A DNA stretch of 64,000 bases, taken from assembly GCF_002364335.1 (NCBI RefSeq), contig NZ_DEXW01000080.1, positions 1 to 64,000 on the forward strand, written 5' to 3'. Position numbers and translations under genes: made by a program. Below are positions 52,645 to 61,340 of the stretch, piece after piece; position 1 is the stretch's first letter, and every line of letters starts with the position of its first letter. The notes under the pieces are model-generated. The model had not been told where the DNA came from and searched no databases. It was given only the letters and a program-made list of their open reading frames with translations. The DNA is from Winogradskyella sp. UBA3174. GTDB lineage: Bacteria; Bacteroidota; Bacteroidia; Flavobacteriales; Flavobacteriaceae.

Positions 52645-54066
52645 TTATTCTTTTTCTACTAACGCGTTTATCATACCATTAAATACAAAGGCATGAAATG
52701 GTAATACTGAATACCAGTATAATCGGCCCCAAACACCTTTTGGTCTAAAGACAGCACGTTGGTACAACTTATCTTTTACAATTTTGAATTCTAACCATGC
52801 TTCACCTGGTAGTTTCATTTCTGCAAATAGCAGTAAACGCTTTTCTTTTTTATCTGCTAAGAGAACACGCCAAAAGTCTAGCGGATCTCCTGCTTCTAGA
52901 TACGTATCGTGTGTTCTTCCGCGTCTTAAACCCACGCCACCAAATAGTTTATCCATGTAGCCTCTGATTTTCCAAAGACGATTAAAACTGTACCAACCGT
53001 TTCTTCCACCGATACCCCAAATACGATCAAGCGTATAATCTTCGTCTGTAACAATTCTATGTCTTACATCTTTAAAACAGCCAAATTGCGGAAGTTCTAT
53101 ATGTTTAGATAATTGATCGTTAAAAACACCACTACTCACAGCATCTTTCCAGCTTGAGATTACAGAATTTTGCTCTATTTTTTGAAATGCCAAGTCCACA
53201 GCCGTTTTATATGTCATAGGTTCAATTGAGATGTGATCGTTAATATCACTTGGTCTTCCTATGACTTCTACAGTCATGCTATCTACTAATGCAGAAGCGA
53301 GTTGAAAAGATGTGGATGTTACAAAATATAACCAATACGAGGATAATTTTGGACTGAGAAAAGGCAAAGTAAAAATGCGTCTTTTAAGGCCGCGTACCTC
53401 TGCAAATTGCAAAAGCATTTCCTTGTAGGTTAATATTTCTGGTCCAAATATATCGTAAGCTTTATTATAAAGCTCTTCTTTACAAAGTGCACTAGAGAGA
53501 TAGGTGAGTACATCTCTAATGCTCAATGGCTGTGTTTTGGTGTTTAGCCACCTTGGCGTTACCATGGCAGGTAACTTTTCTACAATATCTCTAATAATTT
53601 CAAAAGACGCACTACCACTTCCAACAATAATTCCTGCTCTAAATGTGGTTAGCGCATAGGCTTCAGATTTCAGTGTGTTTTCTACCTGTAATCTGGATTT
53701 TAGATGTTTTGATAATGATTTGTCATTAACAATTCCACTCAAATAAATGACTTGTTTACACTTCGTTTTAGAAACGAGTGCTTTAAAATTAGAGGCACAT
53801 TTTTCTTCTAATGTTTCAAAATCATTAGAAGATGTAGCCATGGAATGAATTAGGTAGTATGCAGCATCTATATCATTTGGTATTTGAGCTAGTTCTGGCT
53901 CTAGAAAATCAACTTTTATAAATGTACAATTTGGATGCTCTTCAATTTCATCGGGAATTCTACTCATATCACGAACACAGCAAATCAATTTGTGATTATC
54001 TTCGAGTAATTGAAGTGCTAGTCGTTTAGCAATGTAACCTGTAGTGCCTGTTATGAGAATTTTCAT
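52645..54066 (-). CDS. NAD(P)-binding protein with DUF2867 domain
   Basis: The start is placed at ATG 54066 (MKILITGTTGYIAKRLALQL); a longer frame from 54093 adds nine non-conserved residues. The N-terminal half is an atypical SDR (GTTGYIA nucleotide motif, YYLIHSMATS). The C-terminal ~170 residues are DUF2867 (RIWGIGGRNGWYSFNRLWKI, LEAGDPLDFWRVL). It is found in photolyase clusters of many bacteria; the reaction is unknown. Confidence 0.88.
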   Translation of the reverse strand: MKILITGTTGYIAKRLALQLLEDNHKLICCVRDMSRIPDEIEEHPNCTFIKVDFLEPELAQIPNDIDAAYYLIHSMATSSNDFETLEEKCASNFKALVSKTKCKQVIYLSGIVNDKSLSKHLKSRLQVENTLKSEAYALTTFRAGIIVGSGSASFEIIRDIVEKLPAMVTPRWLNTKTQPLSIRDVLTYLSSALCKEELYNKAYDIFGPEILTYKEMLLQFAEVRGLKRRIFTLPFLSPKLSSYWLYFVTSTSFQLASALVDSMTVEVIGRPSDINDHISIEPMTYKTAVDLAFQKIEQNSVISSWKDAVSSGVFNDQLSKHIELPQFGCFKDVRHRIVTDEDYTLDRIWGIGGRNGWYSFNRLWKIRGYMDKLFGGVGLRRGRTHDTYLEAGDPLDFWRVLLADKKEKRLLLFAEMKLPGEAWLEFKIVKDKLYQRAVFRPKGVWGRLYWYSVLPFHAFVFNGMINALVEKE

Positions 54067-54201
54067 ATCTAATGTTGGGTTTCTTAAACTCATCTATTCG
54101 AGTTGTTTAATTCATTGAGAAGTATATCAAGAATTATGCTATAAATCAAATTACTCTCGACATTTTATTCACCCAATTTTAAACCTTAATTTATTAGGCA
54201 A

Positions 54202-54834
54202 CTATTTAGATACAAATTCTGGTTTAGGGCGTTGATAGTCTAATCGTGTTTTTAATTCTGGAATGGTATAGCCATCTAACCCATTAATACTCGCCACTTT
54301 CCCTTTGGCTAAATTGATAAAGCCGTCTTTTTCTATTAAGTCTTTAGCAACAAATAAGTTCACTATTTTACCTATAACTAGAATAGTGCCATTAGCTGCG
54401 ATAGGACATTCCTCTACATATTCCATTTCCATTTGTATCGGAGAACCTTTTACAAAAGGAACTGAGATATCTAATTTGTATTCTTCTTGTAGTGCTGTAG
54501 CGTCAAATTCAGAAATAGATTCATCGTATTTTGCAGAGGTGTGATGTGCATCTTCTATAATATTTTCATAGATATGATTAATGGTATAAGTACCAGTAGC
54601 TTTCAGGTTATGATATGTGTTTCGCATTACCGTCGTTGGTCTTAAAAAGAAACCTAGTAGCGCTGGATTAGATCCTAAGTGTGTTACAGAACTAAATACA
54701 GCCACATTAGAAATGCCATCTTTACTTTTAGTGCCAATAAGATTCGCAGACTTATAACCAGAACAACTATTTATAAGATTGATACGGTATAAATGATGCA
54801 TTTTATCAATATCGTCGAAGCTTATTTTTGTCAT
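54202..54834 (-). CDS. Flavin reductase family protein
   Basis: A 210-residue flavoprotein of the flavin-reductase-like (flavoredoxin) type: RINLINSCSGYKSANLIGTK, NVAVFSSVTHLGSNPALLGF and RNTYHNLKATGTYTINHI. It probably binds FMN. It might provide reduced flavin to the nearby photolyases, which is inference. The next gene ends one base upstream of its start. Confidence 0.85.
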   Translation of the reverse strand: MTKISFDDIDKMHHLYRINLINSCSGYKSANLIGTKSKDGISNVAVFSSVTHLGSNPALLGFFLRPTTVMRNTYHNLKATGTYTINHIYENIIEDAHHTSAKYDESISEFDATALQEEYKLDISVPFVKGSPIQMEMEYVEECPIAANGTILVIGKIVNLFVAKDLIEKDGFINLAKGKVASINGLDGYTIPELKTRLDYQRPKPEFVSK

Positions 54835-56145
54835 CTACAAATTCTTGAAATTATTGATTTGAACATTTTCAGCTTTTAAATCGAACATTAAATTATACAA
54901 TCCAAAGAATGTTCTGTTGATATATATAAAATGTGTAGAACCTCTGTCTGCATTCATTTTACGCAATTCGGTACTTTTAGAATAACGTTGTCCCATTTCT
55001 GAAATTTGACTAAAGAATTCTGGATCCGAAAAATCAAATTCTTCAGAATGAAAAGGTTTTGTAAATAGACTTAATAGTTCATGAAACATAGCACTAAAGA
55101 ATTTTAGTTCATCTGGAGTATCGTTAGGTTTCAAAATTTCTAATTCGTATAATTTCTCTGTAAACTTTTCAGGATTATCAATAACTGATTTTTCAGCCAA
55201 TTCAAAATAAGGGATGTAAAAGTCGTCTGGAATAGTTTTCATACAACCAAAATCTAGAGCAATTAAATCACCTTCTTCAGATATTAAAAAATTACCAGGA
55301 TGCGGATCTGCATGAACTTTTTTCAATTTATGAATTTGAAACATATAGAAGTCCCACAACGCTTGTCCTAATGTATTAGATTTCTCTTTATCTTTATTTT
55401 TGGTTACAAATTCCGAAAGGTGATCACCTTTCATATAATCCATAGTTATAATACGCTCAGAAGAATACTCCTCGTAATAACTTGGAAATTTTAAATTAGG
55501 AATATGCTGGCAAGCTTCTGCAACGGCTTTACTTTGCGCTATTTCTAAAATGTAATTGGTCTCTTCGGTGAGTTTGTTCTCAACTTCTTTAAAATACTTA
55601 TCAGAATCTTTACCTTTAATGTTAAACATTTTAATTGCGATAGGCTTAATTAAAGATAAGTCTGATGCGATACTCTCCGCAACTCCAGGATATTGGATTT
55701 TCACAGCAAATTTTCTCCCATTCTTTTCTGCAATATGGACTTGTCCTATACTGGCAGCGTTAACTGAAGTTGCGTTGAAAGTATCAAAAATATCTTCGGG
55801 ATGTTTTCCGAAATATTTTTTAAATGTTTTTATAACTAATGGTGGTGATAAAGGAGGAACTGAAAATTGTGATAAAGAAAATTTTTCCACATAAGCCTGT
55901 GGTAAAATACTCTTTTCCATACTCAACATTTGAGCTACTTTTAGGGCACTTCCTTTTAATTGTTTTAGGCTATCGTATATGTCCTCAGCATTATTCTGAT
56001 TGAGACGTTCTTTGGCATCTTCCTTAGAATTCACCATTTTGTCACCATAATATTTTAAGTAGTTGACACCAACTTTAGCTCCAGTTGATACTAATTTAGA
56101 TGCTCGAGATATTTTAGAAATGGGTATACTGTCTATGGTCTTCAT
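54835..56145 (-). CDS. ABC1/UbiB-family atypical kinase
   Basis: A 436-residue ABC1 kinase-like protein. The N-terminal family motif is LKGSALKVAQMLSME, then AVKIQYPGVAESIASDL (ATP-binding Lys), the catalytic KVHADPHPGNFLI and the metal-binding ALDFGCMKT. The N-terminal KxGQ is present as KVAQ. Members help with quinone synthesis or lipid handling. The stop codon adjoins the flavin reductase start. Confidence 0.88.
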   Translation of the reverse strand: MKTIDSIPISKISRASKLVSTGAKVGVNYLKYYGDKMVNSKEDAKERLNQNNAEDIYDSLKQLKGSALKVAQMLSMEKSILPQAYVEKFSLSQFSVPPLSPPLVIKTFKKYFGKHPEDIFDTFNATSVNAASIGQVHIAEKNGRKFAVKIQYPGVAESIASDLSLIKPIAIKMFNIKGKDSDKYFKEVENKLTEETNYILEIAQSKAVAEACQHIPNLKFPSYYEEYSSERIITMDYMKGDHLSEFVTKNKDKEKSNTLGQALWDFYMFQIHKLKKVHADPHPGNFLISEEGDLIALDFGCMKTIPDDFYIPYFELAEKSVIDNPEKFTEKLYELEILKPNDTPDELKFFSAMFHELLSLFTKPFHSEEFDFSDPEFFSQISEMGQRYSKSTELRKMNADRGSTHFIYINRTFFGLYNLMFDLKAENVQINNFKNL

Positions 56146-56150
56146 TCAAT

Positions 56151-56807
56151 CTAATTCATGTGCATTTTTTCTTTGTACAAAAATTTGCCAAAGTCTATTA
56201 AGCTTTTTAATGGAGTCGTATCAATTAAATCGAAACTTGCTCGTACTGATTTTTCAATAAATATATCAGTTTTTTCAAATGAAGGAGATGTATCATCCAT
56301 CCAAAACTTCATAGTTACTAGTAATTGCAACCAAGCTGTTTCCTTTAAACTTCTATTTTGAATTCTAACAAGTTGCTCTTGTTTTAAATCAATAGTTTTA
56401 ATATCTAAATGCTCGATATAATTTGTGAATCTCTTCTTTAGATGTGCAAGCGTCTTTAAGGATTTCATTGCGTTTTTATCTCCTTCTAAAGCATGCACTA
56501 CATAGCTCCTATTAGCTGTAAGAATTTCAAAAAATGTAAAGTAGAAACTTAATAATTTATTTCTAGGATCGAAAGTGAGGTACTCTTCACTTTTTTCTAA
56601 AACGGCATGTGCATTATCAAAAAATACTTTAAAAATTGATTGTTCCAAAGCTTCGAATGACCCAAAAAATTCATAGAACTTTTGCTCTTCGAAATTATTC
56701 TCTTTTACAAAAGCGTATACTGATTTTGGTTTGTGATTGTGCATAAGCACATAATCCATATAAAAACTTATAATATCTGATTCTGAGATTGATTTCTTTT
56801 TAGCCAT
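56151..56807 (-). CDS. TetR-family regulator of the light-stress cluster
   Basis: A 218-residue protein with an N-terminal TetR-type helix-turn-helix (residues ~8-55: SESDIISFYMDYVL ... SVYAFVKENNFEEQKFYEFF) and a helical ligand-binding part. It is the first gene of a minus-strand run leading through ABC1 kinase and flavin reductase to the photolyases. The GTTTAAC-N14-GTTAAAC-type site lies in its own promoter, so autoregulation is likely. Confidence 0.8.
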   Translation of the reverse strand: MAKKKSISESDIISFYMDYVLMHNHKPKSVYAFVKENNFEEQKFYEFFGSFEALEQSIFKVFFDNAHAVLEKSEEYLTFDPRNKLLSFYFTFFEILTANRSYVVHALEGDKNAMKSLKTLAHLKKRFTNYIEHLDIKTIDLKQEQLVRIQNRSLKETAWLQLLVTMKFWMDDTSPSFEKTDIFIEKSVRASFDLIDTTPLKSLIDFGKFLYKEKMHMN

Positions 56808-56830
56808 TGTAATTGATTTTTACTACAATG

Positions 56831-56883
56831 TAAAGGTACACAATGTTTAACTATTTAAATAGATGCTTAAACAAAATTTAACA
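56831..56883 (-). promoter_or_regulatory. Promoter and operator of the TetR gene
   Basis: Minus strand: GTTTAAG (56872-56866), 14 bases, GTTAAAC (56851-56845), 6 bases, then TACCTTTA (56838-56831). Half-site spacing and distance to the -7 box are the same as at 48158-48199. Confidence 0.7.
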
Positions 56884-56939
56884 AGAATATAGGAGAGAAA
56901 TACCCTAGGAATTTATGGTTGCTATGCTATGCTAAGCTT

Positions 56940-57599
56940 TTAGTCTTTTATTAGCTTATGACAAATAATGGCAAAGATTGCACCAGCAATTGGTGCGGTG
57001 AGATAGAGCCATAGGTGTTCTAAATTACCAGAAATTACTGCAGGTGCTAGAGACCTAACAGGGTTCATAGAGGCCTTTGTCATAGGGCCAGCAAACATAG
57101 CTTCTAAGAGAATAACTGCTCCAACAGCAACTGCTGCCATTGTGCCAATCTCTTTACTTCCGGTAGATACATTTATGATAACAAGCATTAAGAAAAATGT
57201 GAGAAAAAATTCAAATATAAAAGCTTTGTAAGGCGCAAATCCTTCTGCTGGATAGGTGTGCCCGAAACTTTCGCTCTCAGGAAATAATACCCAAAGCACC
57301 AAAATTGCAAGAAATGCACCAATAGTTTGAAATGCAATATATTCTGGAACTTTTTTCCAACTAAATTTTTTAGCGATAGCAAAGCCAATAGTTACAGCCG
57401 GATTAAAATGTGCACCCGAGATTTCCCCAAAAGCATATATCATTGCCATAACAACTAGTCCCCAAGTTATAGCTACACCAACATGAGTTATTGCTCCACC
57501 AGTTATTTCATTAACCGTCATGGCTCCGCAACCGCAGAAAACCATGGTAAATGTTCCTAATAATTCTGCAAAGCCTTTTTTACTCACGTAATTTTTCAT
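56940..57599 (-). CDS. Aquaporin / aquaglyceroporin (MIP family), arsenic-linked
   Basis: The start is placed at ATG 57599 (MKNYVSKKGFAELLGTF); a longer frame from 57656 would overlap arsC. It has six membrane helices with two half-helix motifs, HFNPAVTIG (NPA) and SMNPVRSLAP (NPV). It is the last gene of an ars operon, and as in Sinorhizobium AqpS it may let arsenite produced by ArsC leave the cell. No ArsB or Acr3 pump is seen in the operon. Confidence 0.87.
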   Translation of the reverse strand: MKNYVSKKGFAELLGTFTMVFCGCGAMTVNEITGGAITHVGVAITWGLVVMAMIYAFGEISGAHFNPAVTIGFAIAKKFSWKKVPEYIAFQTIGAFLAILVLWVLFPESESFGHTYPAEGFAPYKAFIFEFFLTFFLMLVIINVSTGSKEIGTMAAVAVGAVILLEAMFAGPMTKASMNPVRSLAPAVISGNLEHLWLYLTAPIAGAIFAIICHKLIKD

Positions 57600-57633
57600 T
57601 TGTTTCTTTGAGTTCGTGAACCTTCGATTATAT

Positions 57634-58251
57634 TTAGTTTGCTCGTATTTTAGCAAACACGTATTTTAATTCCGTAGCAATTTGTAGACTTCGTTCCTTA
57701 TATTTTTCTAATTGTTGTGGTGTGTTGTCAAATGCTTTCGGATCATCATAGGTTAAAGGAATACGTTTTTCAGCACCTGAAATAAGCGGACAACCTTTAT
57801 CAGCACTAGAGCATGTTAATATTGCTGCAAATTCTGAAGTAGGATTAAAGTCAGCATCATAAGTTTTAGAAAACCCAATAATAGGTTGTGTATTGTCACT
57901 GTATTTTATAGAGTGAACAGGATTATTTTCATTTGAAAGCGTTTCAATTTTAAACCCTGTTTGTTTTAAAGTCTTAGCAGCAATGGGGAATAGGGCAGTA
58001 GCTTCAGTTCCGCCAGAATAACAAAATACATTATTTATAGTATAATGATGTGCCATAGTTTGTGCCCAGACTTGCGATAAATGACTTCTACGTGAATTAT
58101 GAGTACAGATAAAATTTAGATTTATTAGCGCTTTATTAGCAACTTTAAGTTGTATAAAATCAATTAATGCTTGTAGTGTATCTTTACGTTCGCAAGCAAT
58201 AGAATTTACATCTAAAGCATCAATTTGTGCCTTTATTTTAGAGTATAACAT
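57634..58251 (-). CDS. arsC: Arsenate reductase, low-molecular-weight phosphatase type
   Basis: A 205-residue enzyme with the phosphatase-like active-site loop FICTHNSRRSHLSQVW (Cys49) and downstream LTCSSADKGCPLISGAEKRI, then PLTYDDPKAFDNTP, typical of thioredoxin-type ArsC in Bacteroidetes. It reduces arsenate to arsenite. It lies between DUF6428 and the aquaporin gene. Confidence 0.9.
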   Translation of the reverse strand: MLYSKIKAQIDALDVNSIACERKDTLQALIDFIQLKVANKALINLNFICTHNSRRSHLSQVWAQTMAHHYTINNVFCYSGGTEATALFPIAAKTLKQTGFKIETLSNENNPVHSIKYSDNTQPIIGFSKTYDADFNPTSEFAAILTCSSADKGCPLISGAEKRIPLTYDDPKAFDNTPQQLEKYKERSLQIATELKYVFAKIRAN

Positions 58252-58276
58252 AGGTTTTTTTTAAAGTAACTAATAA

Positions 58277-58765
58277 CTAGCAGCATCCAGAATTTGGAGA
58301 ACAACTAGATGCTGAATTTTGTAAATCTGAAATTTTAATTTTTGGTTTTTCCTCGGGAATACCACACGCATCTAGCGCTAAGCAAGCTGTCTGTTTTGAT
58401 GTTAATAAAAAGTTTATACCGTCAAAATCTAAACCATATTTGCTAATGGTATCACCTTGGTATTCCACTTCGATATCTAAATCGCTAATATTTAGAATGT
58501 TTTCAGAAAGTTCTATAATGTTTAATAGTTTTTTGGGATGTAGTCTGTGATCATAGTCGTCTGCTTCCCATAACTGAAAGTTAGCTACTTCTTCTTTACG
58601 TTCAGTACCACCACAATCAATAAAGTGTTTTGATATTTTACCGACTTCGGTTACATGAAAATGATTCGGCACCAAAGAACCATCGGGTAATTGAAATGCA
58701 ATGGTTTTTAATTCGGCTAGTTTAGATTTGATTTCGTTTAGTGTCATAGGATTGTTTTTTAACAA
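58277..58765 (-). CDS. DUF6428 family protein
   Basis: A 162-residue soluble protein: VPNHFHVTEVGKISKHFIDC near the N-terminus and a Cys-rich end (SSCSPNSGCC) that could bind arsenite or a metal. It matches the DUF6428 family, often placed between arsR and arsC. It overlaps arsR by 7 bases. Its function is not established. Confidence 0.8.
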   Translation of the reverse strand: MLKNNPMTLNEIKSKLAELKTIAFQLPDGSLVPNHFHVTEVGKISKHFIDCGGTERKEEVANFQLWEADDYDHRLHPKKLLNIIELSENILNISDLDIEVEYQGDTISKYGLDFDGINFLLTSKQTACLALDACGIPEEKPKIKISDLQNSASSCSPNSGCC

Positions 58766-59091
58766 CAGTTATTTTCAGGAGCTAAGTCTTGGTTTAAGAA
58801 TTTAGAGATTACCGTTTTCATATTTGTCCAATTTTCATTATCAATACAATAACAAATACTTGTACCTTCAATATTGCCTTTTATAAGACCAATATTTTTT
58901 AATTCTTTTAAGTGCTGTGAAATGGTAGGTTGTGCTAAACCAATTTCTTCTACTAAATCACCACAAATACAAGAATTAATTTTAAATAAATACTGAAGAA
59001 TAGCGACTCGGGCAGGATGGCCAAAAACTTTAGCAATATGAGCGATCTCATTCTGTTGATCAGTAAATATCTCACTTTTAGTTAAGCCCAT
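58759..59091 (-). CDS. arsR: ArsR-family transcriptional repressor
   Basis: A 110-residue winged-helix repressor: VFGHPARVAILQYLFKI, the metal-sensing NSCICGDLVEEI in helix 3 and the recognition helix AQPTISQHLKELKNIGLIKG. The C-terminus ends in CC. Cys in CICGDL and possibly the terminal pair would bind arsenite and release DNA. It is the first gene of the operon. Confidence 0.9.
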   Translation of the reverse strand: MGLTKSEIFTDQQNEIAHIAKVFGHPARVAILQYLFKINSCICGDLVEEIGLAQPTISQHLKELKNIGLIKGNIEGTSICYCIDNENWTNMKTVISKFLNQDLAPENNCC

Positions 59092-59108
59092 AATTCTAAT
59101 TCATTATT

Positions 59109-59120
59109 ATATTGCAATAT
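59109..59120 (-). promoter_or_regulatory. Candidate ArsR operator
   Basis: The perfect 12-base palindrome ATATTGCAATAT lies 17 bases before the arsR start codon, within the promoter region. Confidence 0.5.
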
Positions 59121-59275
59121 TACGATTAAATAATTTAAAACTATCAATTTCACAGACTTTGTGAGAAAATCCCACAATAAAAAGTGTTACGTTTTAAGGA
59201 TTTGTTAACATATAGAGCTTATGGTAAGTCGTAAATTTACAGTAGATTAATAACAACTATTTAACACTACACAAA

Positions 59276-60121
59276 ATGAAAAAATTAGTAATTTTCACAT
59301 TTGCTTTAACTTTAATGTTTTCAGTAAATGCACAAATTGAAACACCACAACCAAGTCCTTTTACTAAGGTAGAGCAGAAGGTAGGATTAACAGATGTAAC
59401 TTTAGAATACTCACGTCCGAGTATGAAAGGAAGAGAGGTTTTTGGAAACTTAGTGCCTTTTGGCAAAATGTGGAGAACAGGAGCTAACAAAAACACCATG
59501 ATTACGTTTAGTAATCCTGTAAAGATTGACGGACAAGATTTAAAAGCAGGATCATATGCAATTTTTGTAACACCATCTTCTAGCTCTTGGGATGTTGTTT
59601 TTTACTCAGATACTGAAAATTGGGGAACACCAGGTAAATGGGACGACGCTAAAGTTGCAGCAAAAACAACGGTAAAGGCAATAAAAATGCCAATGAATGT
59701 TGAAACTTTTACTATTACTTTCGATAATTTAACTAACAGTTCAGCTGAGTTAGGTATTCTTTGGGAGAACACTATGGCTACTATTACGTTTGAAGTCCCT
59801 ACAGATACTGCTGTAACTGCTGCTATCGAGAAAGCTATGGCAGGTCCTTCTGCTAATGATTATTATGCGTCTGCTGTATATTTTATGCAACAAGATAAAA
59901 ATTTAGATAAAGCTAAAATGTGGATGGATAAAGCAATGGCTATGTCTAAAGAACCAGCATTTTGGCAATTAAGACAACAGTCTTTATTATATTCAAAAAT
60001 GGGTGATAAGAAAAATGCTATCGCTACTGCTAAATTATCTTTAGAGAAATCTAAGAAAGCAGAAAATGCTGACTATGTAAAAATGAATATGGATTCTCTG
60101 AAAGAATGGGGAGCTATGTAG
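59276..60121 (+). CDS. DUF2911 domain secreted protein
   Basis: A 281-residue protein with a signal peptide (MKKLVIFTFALTLMFSVNAQ, cut after Ala19 or so). The DUF2911 domain follows (VTLEYSRPSMKGREVFGNLV, PFGKMWRTGANKNTMITF). The last ~90 residues look like TPR-type helices. It is exported, probably periplasmic. The function is unknown. It stands alone with its own terminator. Confidence 0.85.
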   Translation: MKKLVIFTFALTLMFSVNAQIETPQPSPFTKVEQKVGLTDVTLEYSRPSMKGREVFGNLVPFGKMWRTGANKNTMITFSNPVKIDGQDLKAGSYAIFVTPSSSSWDVVFYSDTENWGTPGKWDDAKVAAKTTVKAIKMPMNVETFTITFDNLTNSSAELGILWENTMATITFEVPTDTAVTAAIEKAMAGPSANDYYASAVYFMQQDKNLDKAKMWMDKAMAMSKEPAFWQLRQQSLLYSKMGDKKNAIATAKLSLEKSKKAENADYVKMNMDSLKEWGAM

Positions 60122-60171
60122 GCTGGCCTTTAGTTATTGGTTTTTAACCTTTTACCGATTTAAATATAAAT

Positions 60172-60200
60172 AAGAAACGCAACTCATTGAGTTGCGTTTC
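60172..60200 (+). terminator. Terminator after the DUF2911 gene
   Basis: The 14-base palindromic arms AGAAACGCAACTCA and TGAGTTGCGTTTCT are followed by TTG. From 60201 to 60362 no gene is seen. Confidence 0.75.
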
Positions 60201-60362
60201 TTTGTTGGTTATGATCTCTATCTATTATGTCACTTAGATTAATTGCGATGGAAGAGATACTATATCTAGAACTTTAGTCATAGGTTGGCTCTTGATACAT
60301 TCAGACAAAAAAGGTGAGATAATCAAACAAATATTGTCACTTAAATTTCAATTATAGGTTCG

Positions 60363-61340
60363 TCAAAAATATTCTAAACCAATTAGCTTTCGAATTGTGT
60401 CTAAAGTATTTATAAGTTGCTGACTTCGTTTAAAAGTCATAACACTACTTTCGGTTTTGCCTTCTCTAATGAGTCCATTAAAATGTTCTATTTCATAACT
60501 AAAACCTAAGGTTTTATAATCGAAATCTTTTATTTCAGAATTACCGTGTTCATCAATTAATATAACAGTAGAAGGCTCATTAAAATGCTTATTAATTTTA
60601 ATAGTTCCGTAGTCGCAATAGAAAATCGCTTCTGTTTTAGTTTCTTCTAATAGTGTACTCTTTAAAATTGCTTTTGCATCTTTATAGTTGAAAACTATAT
60701 TGCATTCTGAATCTGCTCCAGATTGAAAAAAAGTAGCATCGGCTTCAATAGAGTTTGGTGGTCCTAGAGTTGAAAGTACTGCAAATACAGGATAAATACC
60801 AATATCTAATAGACTGCCACCTCCAAGAGATTTATTAAATAATCTTGAAGCTTCATCATACTCTGGAAAAAAACCAAAGTCAGCTTTGAGTTTTATAACA
60901 TTACCAAAATGCTTTTTATGTATTAGGTTTTGAACATATTGAAAGTGAGGAAGAAAAGCCGTCCACATGGCTTCCATTAAAAGCGTGTTATTTTCTTTTG
61001 AAGCTTTAATCATTTCGTTTACCTCGTCTATATTCATGGCGAACGGTTTTTCACATAAAACAGGCTTTTTATGATCTAAACATAACAATGTATGTGTCTT
61101 ATGAAAACTATGCGGTGTCGCAATGTAAATAGCATCTATCTTGGGATCTAATACCAAGTCTTTGTATGCACCATAGGCTTTATTAGCATTAAACTTTAAA
61201 GCGAAATGTTGCGCTTTTTCTAAATTTCTTGATGCAATGCCATAAAGTTTAGCACCTTTTAGTGCATTTATATCAGTTGCGAACTTTGAAGCGATTTTAC
61301 CAGCTCCTATAATTCCCCAATTAATAATTTTAGAAGCCAT
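60363..61340 (-). CDS. Gfo/Idh/MocA family oxidoreductase
   Basis: A 325-residue NAD(P)-dependent oxidoreductase: Rossmann motif WGIIGAGKIASKFATDI (residues 8-24), VLCEKPFAMNIDEVNEMI (the family's EKP) and GGGSLLDIGIYPVFAVLSTL. The substrate is probably a sugar or sugar derivative. It overlaps the symporter stop region by one base, so uptake and oxidation of a shared substrate is plausible. Confidence 0.88.
   Translation of the reverse strand: MASKIINWGIIGAGKIASKFATDINALKGAKLYGIASRNLEKAQHFALKFNANKAYGAYKDLVLDPKIDAIYIATPHSFHKTHTLLCLDHKKPVLCEKPFAMNIDEVNEMIKASKENNTLLMEAMWTAFLPHFQYVQNLIHKKHFGNVIKLKADFGFFPEYDEASRLFNKSLGGGSLLDIGIYPVFAVLSTLGPPNSIEADATFFQSGADSECNIVFNYKDAKAILKSTLLEETKTEAIFYCDYGTIKINKHFNEPSTVILIDEHGNSEIKDFDYKTLGFSYEIEHFNGLIREGKTESSVMTFKRSQQLINTLDTIRKLIGLEYF

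Noticed and set aside
54094..54201. Third TetR-type operator in the gap before the flavin reductase end
   Set aside because: GTTTAAT occurs near 54104 but no partner half-site lies 14 bases beyond it.
55556..55894. 112-codon plus-strand frame
   Set aside because: It is antisense to the kinase motifs of the ABC1 family protein.
57600..57656. Extended N-terminus of the aquaporin
   Set aside because: It would overlap arsC by 23 bases and add a charged tail unlike the family; ATG 57599 begins just before the first helix.
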